Of a DNA stretch of 64,000 nt, positions 32,051 through 40,702 are shown one piece after another (within the stretch, counting starts at the first letter, position 1; each line of letters begins with the position of its first letter). The notes under the pieces were generated by a model, which was given only the letters and a program-made list of their open reading frames with translations, ran no database searches and had not been told where the DNA came from. The stretch is from Thermus aquaticus (GTDB lineage Bacteria > Deinococcota > Deinococci > Deinococcales > Thermaceae), in assembly GCF_001280255.1 (NCBI RefSeq), contig NZ_LHCI01000106.1, positions 1,217,766-1,281,765 on the forward strand, in the 5' to 3' direction. The position numbers and the translations under genes were made by a program.

Positions 32051-34491
32051 GCTTTCACCTCCAAAGGCTCCTCCCTAGTCTTCCGAGAAAGATATAAGCC
32101 CCACTGGACCCAGACCGGCAGGTACCGCCAGGCCGGGCCCTGATGGTCCAAAAGCCCCATGTACCTCTTCCACGCCCCTTTGTCCCGCTCCCGGACCCGC
32201 CTCAGGGCGTAGGCCAGGAGGGGCTTGTAACGCATCCTCTCACCCTCGTTCATGTCCTGCCCCCAGAACCGCCGCCACAGGGAAAGCCACCGGTAGACCT
32301 GGGCCCGGGAGACCCGTTCCGCCCTTAGGTCGCTCCGCAGGGCCTCCACCTCCTGGCGGAGATTTCGGAGATGGGCCCAGGGCACCGCCTGCCCGAAGAG
32401 GAAAAGCCGCCCCCGCCCAGCCTCCTTGGCCGCCTTCTCCGCCCGGGTGAGGAGGCGGGCCAGCTCGGGGATGGGCAGGCTGGGCCCCGCCAACACAAAC
32501 CCCCCGGAGAGGGTCAGGGCCTCGTGCCCGGTGAAGAGGGCGTAGAGCCTCTCCAGGTCCAGGGCGAAGTCCAGGAGGACGTCCCACGGGCCCAGGAGGA
32601 AGAGGTCGTCGCCGCCCGAGTAGACGCTGTAGATGAGGGGGTAGCGCTCGCCCTTCCGCCTGGCCTTGAGGGCATCCCACCCCAGGCGCCCGGCGTAGAG
32701 GGCCGGGTTCCGGATGAGCTCCAGGACCTCGGTGGCGAAGAAGACCTCGAGGGTCCGCGAGAGGGCCGCCAGACGGCTTGGGGTGGCCAGGTCCCGCTCC
32801 TCCCGCTTGAAGCCCGTGGCGAAGGCCTCCCCCATCCGGTCGGCGTCCAGCATGAGGGCCCCCAGGTAGGGCGCGCCCTCCGAAAGGGCCGCCAGTTCCC
32901 CGAAGGTCAGGACCCGGTCCTCCCCACCTTCCTCCTCCTCCAAAAGCCCCTCCTCCCGGGCCCAGGCGGTGTAGTCCGCCAGGGAGACCCCCTGGGCCTT
33001 CAGGGCGTGGGCCACCCGGGGCAGGTGGCCAAGAAGGGGCTTGGCCTCGGTGGGCACGGCCGAGGGGCGGAAGTCCAGCTCCGCCCGGAAGACGTGGACC
33101 GCCCCAGGCCCGTCCTCCAGGGCCACCTTGAGGCTTGGGAAGGCGAAAAAGGGCCTGGGGGCCCCATCGGGGAAGAAGCCCACCCGGTCGCGCTTGGGAA
33201 GAAGCCCCCCCACCTCCCGCTCCCGCTCGCAGTCCGGGCAAAGGCTTCCGGGCTCGTCCTTTAGGGCGGGCCTCAGGCCGCAGGCGGCGCAGGGCCTTAA
33301 GGCCTCGCCCCGGGTCTCCTCGGTCTTCTTCAGGAAGGGAAAGGGCTTGAGCTTGGCCTGGGCCAGCTCCTTGTGAAGCGCCTTCAGGACCCCGGCGAAG
33401 TCGCGGAACTCTTTACCCTCAAAGGCCAGAGAGGCCAGGTTGGGTATAAGGCTTCCCCCCCGCCTGAGGGCCCAGCGCCCCCAGGCCTCCCGGGCCTCCT
33501 CCAGGGCTTCTTGGGCCTCCTTGGTGTTGGGCAGGAGGAGGTAGAACTTCCCCCCGGCCCCCAGGATGCGGTTCAGGGGCGTGAGGCCCAGGCTTCGCAG
33601 AATGCCCAGGGCCATGGTCTCGGCCGCCAGGCTGACCTCCAGGCTCCTGGCCCTCAGGCGCTTGGCGATGCCCCCCACCCCCGTCTCCGCCCCGGAGATG
33701 CGGTAGATGTGCCCCTGGATGCCCCCCAGGTCCCCCACCACCAGGAGGAACTTCTCCCCGTCCCGCCGCAGCTCTTCCACCGAGGGCTGGCCACCGTGGT
33801 AGAGCCAGAGGGCGTGGGCGATGGCCGCCGTGAGGCGGAGGTGGTCGTAGAGGCTCACATCGGGCTCGGACTGGGTGTCGGCGGGCACCAGGGAAAGCGC
33901 CTCCTGGAAGGCGAGGGCGAGGTTCAGGAGGAGGGCCTCCTTGGTGAGGGAAAGGCGGGCCATCTCGGAAAGCCGGGCCTCGAGGCGCTCCACCAGGCGG
34001 CCGTAGGTGGCCTTGCCCATGGGGACGCTGGCCTCCGGGTAGAGGGCCCCCGGGGCCAGGCCCACCCGGCCCCCTCCCCCCACGGGGAGGTAGCCGCCAT
34101 CCCTGCCCTCCTTGCCCTGGAGGCGGAGCTGGCTAAAGGGAGGCTGCAGGGGCACCTCGGGCGGGCTTCCCCCCTGGCCGCCCTCCTCCCGCTCCTGGGA
34201 GGCGTAGGTGTCGGCCAGGGCCACGCACCACTCCTCTGGGCTTTGGGGCTGGTACTGGGGCCGGTCCCGCCAGCCCTCGTGGTGGCGGCTGGCGGTCTTG
34301 GCGAGCCAGTCCGGGTCCAAGCCCGCCTTTCGGAAGAGCTCGGCCTCCTTCTGGACGAAATGGGCGGTGTAGGCCGTGTGGGTGCGGTCGGGAAGCCGCT
34401 CGTCCCGCTCCCCCCAGAGGGCCCGGCCGTAAAGTTTGCCCACGTCGTGGAGAAGCCCCGCCAGGGCCAGGTCCAGCCCATCCCGAACCAT
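32047..34491 (-). CDS. cas10: Cas10/Csm1, large subunit of the type III-A complex
   Basis: Cas10 cuts single-stranded DNA with its HD domain and makes cyclic oligoadenylate with its Palm domain when target RNA is bound. The 814-residue protein begins [20 protein letters not shown] with the HD pair at His15-Asp16. A zinc-finger pair (PCAACG, LCPDC) lies in the middle, and the Palm GGDD motif is [10 protein letters not shown] near residue 625. I chose ATG 34491: an upstream GTG (34539) stays in frame, but the operon's TATACT box and CRP site lie inside that extension. It is the first gene of the operon. Confidence 0.95.
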   Translation of the reverse strand: MVRDGLDLALAGLLHDVGKLYGRALWGERDERLPDRTHTAYTAHFVQKEAELFRKAGLDPDWLAKTASRHHEGWRDRPQYQPQSPEEWCVALADTYASQEREEGGQGGSPPEVPLQPPFSQLRLQGKEGRDGGYLPVGGGGRVGLAPGALYPEASVPMGKATYGRLVERLEARLSEMARLSLTKEALLLNLALAFQEALSLVPADTQSEPDVSLYDHLRLTAAIAHALWLYHGGQPSVEELRRDGEKFLLVVGDLGGIQGHIYRISGAETGVGGIAKRLRARSLEVSLAAETMALGILRSLGLTPLNRILGAGGKFYLLLPNTKEAQEALEEAREAWGRWALRRGGSLIPNLASLAFEGKEFRDFAGVLKALHKELAQAKLKPFPFLKKTEETRGEALRPCAACGLRPALKDEPGSLCPDCEREREVGGLLPKRDRVGFFPDGAPRPFFAFPSLKVALEDGPGAVHVFRAELDFRPSAVPTEAKPLLGHLPRVAHALKAQGVSLADYTAWAREEGLLEEEEGGEDRVLTFGELAALSEGAPYLGALMLDADRMGEAFATGFKREERDLATPSRLAALSRTLEVFFATEVLELIRNPALYAGRLGWDALKARRKGERYPLIYSVYSGGDDLFLLGPWDVLLDFALDLERLYALFTGHEALTLSGGFVLAGPSLPIPELARLLTRAEKAAKEAGRGRLFLFGQAVPWAHLRNLRQEVEALRSDLRAERVSRAQVYRWLSLWRRFWGQDMNEGERMRYKPLLAYALRRVRERDKGAWKRYMGLLDHQGPAWRYLPVWVQWGLYLSRKTREEPLEVKA

Positions 34492-34500
34492 GTTCCCAAG

Positions 34501-34542
34501 AGTATACCCACCCTGAACCGGGCCGTGTGATGTTTGCACACG
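34501..34542 (-). promoter_or_regulatory. CRP-cAMP-dependent promoter of the csm operon
   Basis: Read on the minus strand, 34542-34523 fits every defined position of the T. thermophilus CRP consensus as I recall it from published work: C at the start, then GTGC, A-rich centre, TCACA, and GG at the end. The -10 box TATACT is at 34506-34501, 19 bp after TCACA, which agrees with the published 18-19 bp spacing. There is no good -35 hexamer, as expected for an activator-dependent promoter. The ATG of csm1 follows 9 nt after the -10 box. Confidence 0.75.
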
Positions 34543-35002
34543 CCGTGGTCCTCGCCGCCTTCCGAAGGGGGCACCTCACCCCGGCCCACGCCGAAGCCAG
34601 GGCAAAGAAGCGTGCACGCCGCAATACTTACGCATCCACTAGTTACTTCCACCATCTGCCTTGTTACGGGGCGAAGCCATCTCTTCACGCTTCCGTAGCG
34701 TATAGTAACCTTCTTTACGCCTCTCCCGACAAACTTTTGTACTTGGTACACCGTTGCCCGAAAGTGCTATAATGTCCATGTCCCGGGCATCCGGGAGGGG
34801 ACCTTGAAAACCAGTTTCTTCCCACGGGGACGGCGATATTCGCCTATGCATTCTCCCTTGACCCCTCTTCCGAAGTCTTCCCATCGGCCTAAACCCCGCA
34901 AAACGCCCACCCTTTGGCCGATGTATATTCCAAGGTTCATCTTTCTCACAAACACCCCCTCCGGCGGTGCCGTCTAGAAGGGCATTCTTAGGGGGGTAGA
35001 GT
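34543..35002 (+). other. A/T-richer intergenic region / CRISPR leader
   Basis: This 460-bp stretch separates the divergent csm operon from the CRISPR array. It is clearly richer in A and T than the rest of the window, especially after 34600. I see no convincing gene: open frames here use atypical codons and have no ribosome-binding site. It holds a promoter facing the array (34743-34773). The part next to the first repeat is the likely leader. Confidence 0.7.
34743..34773 (+). promoter_or_regulatory. Candidate promoter for the CRISPR array
   Basis: TATAAT (34768-34773) is preceded by TGC, an extended -10 element, and by TTGGTA at 34743 with a 19-bp spacer. It points toward the array. The transcript would start near 34780 and run about 220 nt before the first repeat, which is long for a leader, so a second promoter closer to the array is possible. 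Confidence 0.5.
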
Positions 35003-35335
35003 GTTGCAAGCCACTTAGCCCCGTAAGGGGATTGCGACGTTACGAGTGAGGATGTATACCCGCACGTCCCCGGTCTCTACGTGTTGCAAGCCACTTAGCC
35101 CCGTAAGGGGATTGCGACAGCTCTTGGACGGCCCACTTGATGGCCCCGACAAAAGGTTGCAAGCCACTTAGCCCCGTAAGGGGATTGCGACCCGGTGATG
35201 GTCCCGGACCCATTCGGCCACGCGTTGCAAGCCACTTAGCCCCGTAAGGGGATTGCGACATTGTGATGTTCCACGCTGGGCTAAACCCCAACGCTTGCAG
35301 TTGCAAGCCACTTAGCCCCGTAAGGGGATTGCGAC
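35003..35335 (+). CRISPR. CRISPR array, 5 identical 36-bp repeats and 4 spacers
   Basis: Repeats lie at 35003-35038, 35083-35118, 35156-35191, 35224-35259 and 35300-35335. They are identical, beginning GTTGCAAGCCACTTAG, with the stem-loop CCCCGTAAGGGG and ending ATTGCGAC. Spacers are 44, 37, 32 and 40 bp. The 3' ATTGCGAC matches the crRNA 5' handle known for Thermus Cas6/Csm systems, which sets transcription to the + direction, away from the csm operon. No cas1 or cas2 is nearby. Confidence 0.98.
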
Positions 35336-35376
35336 CCCTCTCCTGCCCGGTGGGGCGGGGGAGGGGTTTCGCTTTT
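35335..35376 (+). terminator. Terminator of the CRISPR transcript
   Basis: CCCCTC (35335-35340) pairs with GAGGGG (35361-35366), with further GC pairs inside, followed by TTTCGCTTTT. It starts at the last base of the final repeat. Confidence 0.6.
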
Positions 35377-35392
35377 GGGGTGGGCTGGTTTC

Positions 35393-35421
35393 TTGACCGG
35401 GTACAGGAAGGCGGGTAGAAT
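35393..35421 (+). promoter_or_regulatory. Promoter of the pectin-acetylesterase-like gene
   Basis: TTGACC and TAGAAT are separated by 17 bp, the best sigma-A type promoter seen in the window. The predicted start is near 35428, leaving a short leader with GGAGG before the ATG at 35441. Confidence 0.75.
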
Positions 35422-35440
35422 GCCCTCCGGAGGTAGAAGA

Positions 35441-36430
35441 ATGAAGCGGCTTATCGCTTTGGTGGTGGTGCTGGCCCTGGCGTTGGCCCAGGGGTTGGAG
35501 GCCTTCTGGAAGGCGGTGGAGGTGCCGGGTGGGGTGTGCTCGGACGGCTCCCCCTACCGCTTCTACGTGAGCCCCGGGGACCCCAAGAAGGTGGTCCTGG
35601 ACTTCCAGGGTGGCGGGGCCTGCTGGGACGCCGCCACCTGCGGCCCGCAAAGCCAGACCTACCGCAAGCGGGTGGACGCGCAGGAGCTCCTCCTGGCCCA
35701 GGGCATTTACAACCGCATGAGCGTGGCCAACCCCTTCTTCGGCTGGACCCACGTCTTCGTGCCCTACTGCACGGGGGACCTGCACGTGGGCCGGGCCACG
35801 GTGGACTACGGCGGCTTCAAGGTCCACCACCAGGGGGCCAGGAACGCCCAGGCGGCCCTGGAGTACGTCTTCAGGAACCACGCCCAGGCGGAGCGGGTCT
35901 TCGTCACCGGGTGCAGCGCCGGGGCCTACGGGGCCATCTTCTGGGCGGATAAAGTCCTTTCCACCTACAAAAACGCCCAGATCGCCGTCTGCGGGGACGC
36001 CGGGATGGGGGTGGCCACGCCGGACTTCCCCGGCTACGCCCGCTGGAACCCCCGCTTCCCCGAGCTTCCCGGGCTTTCGGCCAGGCCCAGCGTCTCCGAG
36101 ATCTACCTGGCCCTGAGCAGGGCCTACCCCAAGGCGGTCCTGGCCCAGTACACCACCGTTTTGGACGGCACCCAGATCTACTTCTACGCCCTCATGAAGG
36201 GGGAGAGGACCCCTTCCGAGGCCACGGCCCGGGAGTGGGCCACCGAGGCCCAGAAGGCCGTCCTCACCCCGGCCCAGGCGGAGAACTACACCTTCTACCT
36301 GGCCCCGGGGAGCCAGCACTGCATCCTGCCCCGGCCCGAGCTCTACACCCTGAAGGTGGGGGAGGTGAGCTTCCTGGACTGGCTGAAGGCCCTGGCCGAG
36401 GGGAAGGTGGCCCCTAGGGTGCGCCCCTGA
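35441..36430 (+). CDS. Secreted pectin-acetylesterase/Notum-family hydrolase
   Basis: The protein has 329 residues. A signal peptide (LIALVVVLALALAQG) is followed by DPKKVVLDFQGGGACWD (oxyanion region), then the nucleophile motif TGCSAGAYGAIFW with Ser near residue 164, and a C-terminal GSQHC with the catalytic His near 291. Eight or so cysteines could form disulfides, as in this family. Family members remove acyl groups from polysaccharides or proteins; the substrate here is unknown. ATG 35441 is chosen for its GGAGG site and signal peptide. It has its own promoter and no clear link to the CRISPR locus. Confidence 0.85.
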   Translation: MKRLIALVVVLALALAQGLEAFWKAVEVPGGVCSDGSPYRFYVSPGDPKKVVLDFQGGGACWDAATCGPQSQTYRKRVDAQELLLAQGIYNRMSVANPFFGWTHVFVPYCTGDLHVGRATVDYGGFKVHHQGARNAQAALEYVFRNHAQAERVFVTGCSAGAYGAIFWADKVLSTYKNAQIAVCGDAGMGVATPDFPGYARWNPRFPELPGLSARPSVSEIYLALSRAYPKAVLAQYTTVLDGTQIYFYALMKGERTPSEATAREWATEAQKAVLTPAQAENYTFYLAPGSQHCILPRPELYTLKVGEVSFLDWLKALAEGKVAPRVRP

Positions 36431-37166
36431 GGCCGAAGGCGGCGAACCAGGCCTTCAGGTCCGGGTAGAGGGCGAGAAGGAGGCGGTGGCCCTTCCTGCG
36501 GTCCAGGGGGGCCTCCGCCAAAAAGCTTTTTAAGAGGCGGTCCCCGTCCTTTTCCAGGATCTCCCAGGCCTTTAGGGTGAAGTGGGCCTGGAACCAGAGG
36601 GCGCTTTCCAGGTTGCCCCTCCTTCGTTCGTAGAGGGAGAGGCTCTTCTTCTGGGGGTTCAGGCGGGCCAGGTATGCGCCAAAGAGGAGGAGTTCCTGGG
36701 CCAGCTCGGGGCGCTTTTCCTTTAGCCCCAGGAGGAAGAGGTAGTTGGCCAAAAACTCGTCCAGCCACCTGGCCCCGGTGCGGAGCCTCCAGGCCACCTG
36801 GAGGGCGTGGGCGTACTCGTGCCCCAGGTTCAGGTCCAAAAAGGCCGGGATCTCCCCGGGGGGCGGGCCCAGGGGCAGGAGGACCTCCCGGAGGCGGTGG
36901 AGGAGCCTCTCCGGGTAGGTGAGGGGGGCGTAGAGGATGAGGCCCTCCAGCCCCGTGTGCTGGAAGGGGAGGCCGTAAGGGTAGGGGAGCCTCGCCCGCC
37001 AGTCCTTTTCCGAGAGGACGAAAAGCCGCACCACGGGAAGGGGGGCGTAGGGGGCGTAGGCGGGGGTGAGGGAGAGGAGGTAGGCCTGGAGGGCGTTGGC
37101 CCGCAAAGCCCCGCCCGGGGAGAAGAAGGCGGGGAGGAGGGGGTGGGGGAGGGCCTCGAGGGCCAT
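36414..37166 (-). CDS. Hypothetical zincin-like protein with HExxH
   Basis: The protein has 250 residues and no family name that I recognise. The segment LDLNLGHEYAHALQVAWRLRTGARWLDEFLANYLF contains HEYAH near residue 116 and a downstream WLDEF Glu, the layout of gluzincin-type metallopeptidases. No signal peptide is seen, so it should be cytoplasmic. It starts 5 nt after recG ends on the same strand, so recG and this gene probably share an mRNA. Its 3' end overlaps the esterase gene by 17 nt. Confidence 0.7.
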   Translation of the reverse strand: MALEALPHPLLPAFFSPGGALRANALQAYLLSLTPAYAPYAPLPVVRLFVLSEKDWRARLPYPYGLPFQHTGLEGLILYAPLTYPERLLHRLREVLLPLGPPPGEIPAFLDLNLGHEYAHALQVAWRLRTGARWLDEFLANYLFLLGLKEKRPELAQELLLFGAYLARLNPQKKSLSLYERRRGNLESALWFQAHFTLKAWEILEKDGDRLLKSFLAEAPLDRRKGHRLLLALYPDLKAWFAAFGLRGAP

Positions 37167-37171
37167 GGGGG

Positions 37172-39475
37172 CTAGATGACCTCCCGGAAGCCGATCCGCT
37201 CCGCCTGGGCCCTCAGCTCCTCCTTGAGGGCCTGGTGCTTGGGGAGGGAGAGGTCCGGGTCCTCCTCCACGATGGCCTTGGCCAGGGCCCGCGCCCGCTC
37301 TATGACCTCGGTGTCCTCCGCCAGGTCGCCAAGCTTAAGCTCCGGGTAGCCCGACTGCCGGGTGCCCCTGAGCTCCCCGGGGCCCCGGAGCTTCAGGTCC
37401 ATCTCGGCGATGTAAAAGCCGTCGGTGGAGGCCTCGAGGACCTTTAGCCTTTTCATGGTCTTCTGGCCCGCCTCCCCCGCCAGGAAGATGGCGTAGCCCT
37501 CTAGCCCTCCCCGCCCCACCCGGCCCCTTAGCTGGTGAAGCTGGGCCAGGCCGAAGCGCTCGGCGTTTTCCACGATGATCAGGGTGGCCCGGGGGATGTC
37601 CACCCCCACCTCAATGACCGTGGTGGAGACCAAAAGGTCGTAGGCCCCCTGGCGGAAGGCCTCCATGACCGCCTCCTTCTCCCGGGCGGGCATCTTCCCG
37701 TGGAGGAGGGCGATCCTGGCCTCGGGGAGGAGGCCTTGGAGCTCCTCGTAGAGGAGGGTGGCCGCCTTCAGGTCCAGCTCGGACTCCTCAATGGCCGGGG
37801 CCACCACGAAGACCTGGTGCCCCTTTTTGATCTCCTCCCGGGCGAAGGCGTAGGCCTGGAGGCGGAGGCGGTGGGGGAGGACCTTGGTCTTTACCGGGGT
37901 GCGGTCCGGGGGCATCTCGTCCAGGACGCTCACCTCCAGGTCCCCGTAGAGGGTGAGGGCCAGGGAGCGGGGGATGGGCGTGGCCGACATGACCAGGACG
38001 TCGGGCGGGGTCTTGGCCATCTTGAGGAGGGCCCGCCGCTGCAAAACCCCAAAGCGGTGCTCCTCGTCCACCACGGCCAGGCCCAGGTCTTGGAACTCCA
38101 CCCCCTCCTGGATGAGGGCGTGGGTGCCCACGGCCACCTGGGCCTCGCCGGAGCGGAGCCGGGCCAGGGCGGCCTCCTTTTCCCGGGAGGACATGGAGCC
38201 CAAAAGGAGCTCCACCCTCACCCCCAGGGGAAAGAGGTAGCGGGTGAGGTTCTGGAAGTGTTGCCGGGCCAGGATCTCCGTGGGGGCCATGAGGGCGCCC
38301 TGGGCCCCGTTCATAGCGGCGAGGTAGAGGGCGAAGGCCGCCACCACCGTCTTCCCCGAGCCCACGTCCCCCTGGAGGAGGCGGGCCATCTGGCGGGGGC
38401 TTTGCATGTCCTTTGCGATCTCGGCCATGACCCGCTCCTGCGCCCGGGTGAGGGGGAAGGGGAGGGCCTTTTTAAAGGCCTCCACCCAGGCCTCCTCCAC
38501 CCGGAAGGCCCGCCCCAGGACCACCCCCCCGGCGTCCAGGAGGGCCTTGAGCTCCAGGAGGAGGTACTCGTCAAACTTCAGGCGGAGAAGGGCCTTCTTG
38601 AGGGCCTCCTCGTCCTCGGGGAAGTGGATGGCCCTGAGGGCCTCCGAATAGGGCATGAGGGCCAGGCCCTCCCGGTAGGGCTCCACGGGGTCGGGGAGGG
38701 GCAGGGCCATCTCCAGGGCCCGGTGGACGGTGCGGCGCAAAAAGGCCTGCCCCACCCCCTCCTTGGCGGGGTAGATGGGGACGATGCGCCCGGTGGAGAG
38801 GGACTCCGTGCCCTCGTCCTCAAAGTGCTCCACCAGAAGCTGGACCCCGTTCCTACGCTGCACCCGGCCGGTGACGATCAGCGTGGCCCCCTCCTCTATC
38901 TGGGAGAGGACCCAGGGCTGGTTGAACCAGACCAGGGTAAGCCGCCACCCCCAGGCGTCCATGGCCTTGACCTGGACCAGCTGCATCCCCTTCTTGGGGG
39001 TCCTCACCAGCTCCTTGGCCAGGACCTTGACCGAGAGGGTGGCCTTCTGGCCGTCCTCCAGGTAGCGCACGCCGGGGAGGGCCCGGCGGTCCTCGTAGCG
39101 GCGGGGGTAGTGGTGGAGGACGTCCCGCACGGTGTGAAGGCCCAGCTCGGAGAGCTTTTTCCGGCTTTGGGGCGGGGCCAGGAGGTGGGCGGGGTCCTGG
39201 GGCTTCAGCCGGGGCTTTGGCCCGGGAGGTGGGGCCTTCTCCTGGCCGTCCTGAAGGATGCGGAGGGCCTCCTCCAGGACCTTCTTCCGCGCCTCGGGGT
39301 CCTTCTCCCCGTAGCCCTGGAACAGGTCCAGGAGCTTGGGAAAGGGGCGGGCCAGGTTGCGGACCAAGCCCTCGAGGCCCCCCACCACCACCCGGTCCCT
39401 GGCCCCGTCCTGGAGCTCCCGGAGGATGGGCCTCAGGAGCCTTTCCCGGACCTCCCCCTCCTTCACGCTCCCCAT
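37172..39475 (-). CDS. recG: ATP-dependent DNA helicase RecG
   Basis: RecG remodels stalled replication forks and Holliday junctions. The protein has about 767 residues. An N-terminal extension precedes the wedge/OB domain (ELGLHTVRDVLHHYPRRYEDRR). The helicase core has Walker A LLQGDVGSGKTVVAAFA, motif II VVDEEHRFGV (DEEH instead of the usual DEQH), motif III SATPIPRSLA, and motif VI HQLRGRVGRGG. A longer open frame continues upstream to 39940 but runs antisense through the divergent M16 gene and is rejected. GTG 39466 is an alternative start, 7 nt after a TATCAT box. Confidence 0.93.
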   Translation of the reverse strand: MGSVKEGEVRERLLRPILRELQDGARDRVVVGGLEGLVRNLARPFPKLLDLFQGYGEKDPEARKKVLEEALRILQDGQEKAPPPGPKPRLKPQDPAHLLAPPQSRKKLSELGLHTVRDVLHHYPRRYEDRRALPGVRYLEDGQKATLSVKVLAKELVRTPKKGMQLVQVKAMDAWGWRLTLVWFNQPWVLSQIEEGATLIVTGRVQRRNGVQLLVEHFEDEGTESLSTGRIVPIYPAKEGVGQAFLRRTVHRALEMALPLPDPVEPYREGLALMPYSEALRAIHFPEDEEALKKALLRLKFDEYLLLELKALLDAGGVVLGRAFRVEEAWVEAFKKALPFPLTRAQERVMAEIAKDMQSPRQMARLLQGDVGSGKTVVAAFALYLAAMNGAQGALMAPTEILARQHFQNLTRYLFPLGVRVELLLGSMSSREKEAALARLRSGEAQVAVGTHALIQEGVEFQDLGLAVVDEEHRFGVLQRRALLKMAKTPPDVLVMSATPIPRSLALTLYGDLEVSVLDEMPPDRTPVKTKVLPHRLRLQAYAFAREEIKKGHQVFVVAPAIEESELDLKAATLLYEELQGLLPEARIALLHGKMPAREKEAVMEAFRQGAYDLLVSTTVIEVGVDIPRATLIIVENAERFGLAQLHQLRGRVGRGGLEGYAIFLAGEAGQKTMKRLKVLEASTDGFYIAEMDLKLRGPGELRGTRQSGYPELKLGDLAEDTEVIERARALAKAIVEEDPDLSLPKHQALKEELRAQAERIGFREVI

Positions 39476-39483
39476 GATACCCT
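39474..39483. promoter_or_regulatory. Overlapping divergent -10 boxes of recG and the M16 gene pair
   Basis: Forward, TACCCT (39478-39483) is followed by 7 nt and GTG 39491. Reverse, TATCAT (39479-39474) is followed by 7 nt and GTG 39466. The two boxes share two bases, so the two promoters cannot both be occupied at once. Confidence 0.4.
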
Positions 39484-39490
39484 TAGGCCT

Positions 39491-40702
39491 GTGAGCCGCG
39501 TGGAGCGATGGCCCAATGGCCTTACCGTGGCCCTGGAGGAGCGGGACTTTCCCGGCGTGGCCTTCCAGCTTTTGGTCCCCGCCGGGGCCGTGAGCGACCC
39601 CGAGGGCCTGGAAGGGGCCAGCACCCTCTTGGAGGGCTGGCTTTGGAAGGGGGCGGGGGAGCTGGACGCCAGGGGCCTGGCCCAGGCCCTGGACGCCTTG
39701 GGGGTGCGGCGGAGTAGCGGGGCCGGCCTGGAGTACACCGCCTTCGCCGCCAGCTTCCTGCCCGAGGTCCTGGAGGAGGTCTTCCGCCTCTACGCCCTCC
39801 TCCTCACCCGGCCCAGGCTTCCCGAGGAGGGGTTTGAGGCGGTGCGCTCCGTGGCCCTGCAAAGCCTCCTCTCCCAGGAGGACCAGCCCGCCAGGAAGCT
39901 TTTCTCTGAACTCAGGCGGCGGGTTTTTCTTTCCCCCCACGGCCGCGACCCCTTGGGCCGGGAGGAGGACCTGAAGCGGGCCACGCCCAAAGCCCTCAGG
40001 GAGGACTTCGGGAGGCGCTACACCCCCAGGGGGGCCATCCTGGCCGTGGCCGGGGGGGTTTCCTGGGAGAGGCTCCTTGGGGCGCTGGAGCCCCTGGCCC
40101 TTTGGGAAGGGGAGGAGGTCCTTTATCCCCCGCCCATCCTCGCCTCGCCGGAGCGCTTCGCCCTGAGGCGGCCCACGGCCCAGGTCCAGATCGGCCTGGC
40201 CTATCCCGATGTGGGCCCCGAGGACCCGGGCTTCTACGCGGCCAGGCTGGCCCTCGAGGTCCTATCCGGCGGGATGAGCAGCCGCCTCTTCACCGAGGTG
40301 CGGGAGAAAAGGGGCCTGGTCTACGCCGTCTCCGCCTTCCCGGCGGGGGTGAAGGGGCAGGGCCTCCTCATGGCCTACGCCGGCACCACCAGGGATAGGG
40401 CCAAGGAGACTTTGGCCGTCATGCTTCAGGAGATGGAAAGGCTCGCCGAAGGGGTCACGGAGGAGGAGCTTGCCCGGGCCAAGGTGGGCCTCAGGACCGC
40501 CTTGGTCATGGGGGACGAGTCCATCAGGACCAGGGCCTCCTCCATGGCCCGGGACCTCTACATGCTGGGCCGGGTGCGCCCCCTGGCCGAGATTGAGGCG
40601 AGGGTGGAGGGCACCACCTTGGAGGAGGTCAACGCCTTCCTAAGGGCCCACCCCTACCGGGACCCCTGGGTGGGGCTTTTGGGGGAGGTGGAGGATGTTT
40701 AG
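39491..40702 (+). CDS. M16-family peptidase-like subunit lacking the zinc motif
   Basis: The protein has 403 residues. It has the M16 fold features GLTVALEERDFPGVAFQLLVPAG and the C-terminal SGGMSSRLFTEVREKRGLVYAVSAF region. Where active members have HxxEH, it reads ASTLLEGWL, so it cannot bind zinc. This is the pattern of the non-catalytic partner of heterodimeric M16B peptidases. It overlaps the active partner by 8 nt. GTG 39491 lies 7 nt after TACCCT; the nearby GTG 39500 is an alternative. Confidence 0.85.
   Translation: MSRVERWPNGLTVALEERDFPGVAFQLLVPAGAVSDPEGLEGASTLLEGWLWKGAGELDARGLAQALDALGVRRSSGAGLEYTAFAASFLPEVLEEVFRLYALLLTRPRLPEEGFEAVRSVALQSLLSQEDQPARKLFSELRRRVFLSPHGRDPLGREEDLKRATPKALREDFGRRYTPRGAILAVAGGVSWERLLGALEPLALWEGEEVLYPPPILASPERFALRRPTAQVQIGLAYPDVGPEDPGFYAARLALEVLSGGMSSRLFTEVREKRGLVYAVSAFPAGVKGQGLLMAYAGTTRDRAKETLAVMLQEMERLAEGVTEEELARAKVGLRTALVMGDESIRTRASSMARDLYMLGRVRPLAEIEARVEGTTLEEVNAFLRAHPYRDPWVGLLGEVEDV

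Noticed and set aside
34492-34539. Sixteen extra N-terminal codons for csm1 from a GTG at 34539
   Set aside because: The -10 box and CRP site of the operon lie within this stretch, and the homologous N-terminus begins at [14 protein letters not shown].
34527-34772. 81-codon plus-strand open frame in the CRISPR leader region
   Set aside because: No ribosome site, starts inside the csm operon's CRP site, and has a non-protein-like composition.
37535-39490. Very long plus-strand open frame running into the M16 gene
   Set aside because: Antisense shadow of recG, rich in Gly, His and Leu as expected from the mirrored codon bias.
39476-39940. Upstream extension of the recG frame
   Set aside because: It is antisense to the well-supported M16 gene starting at 39491; the high GC third positions open the opposite frame.
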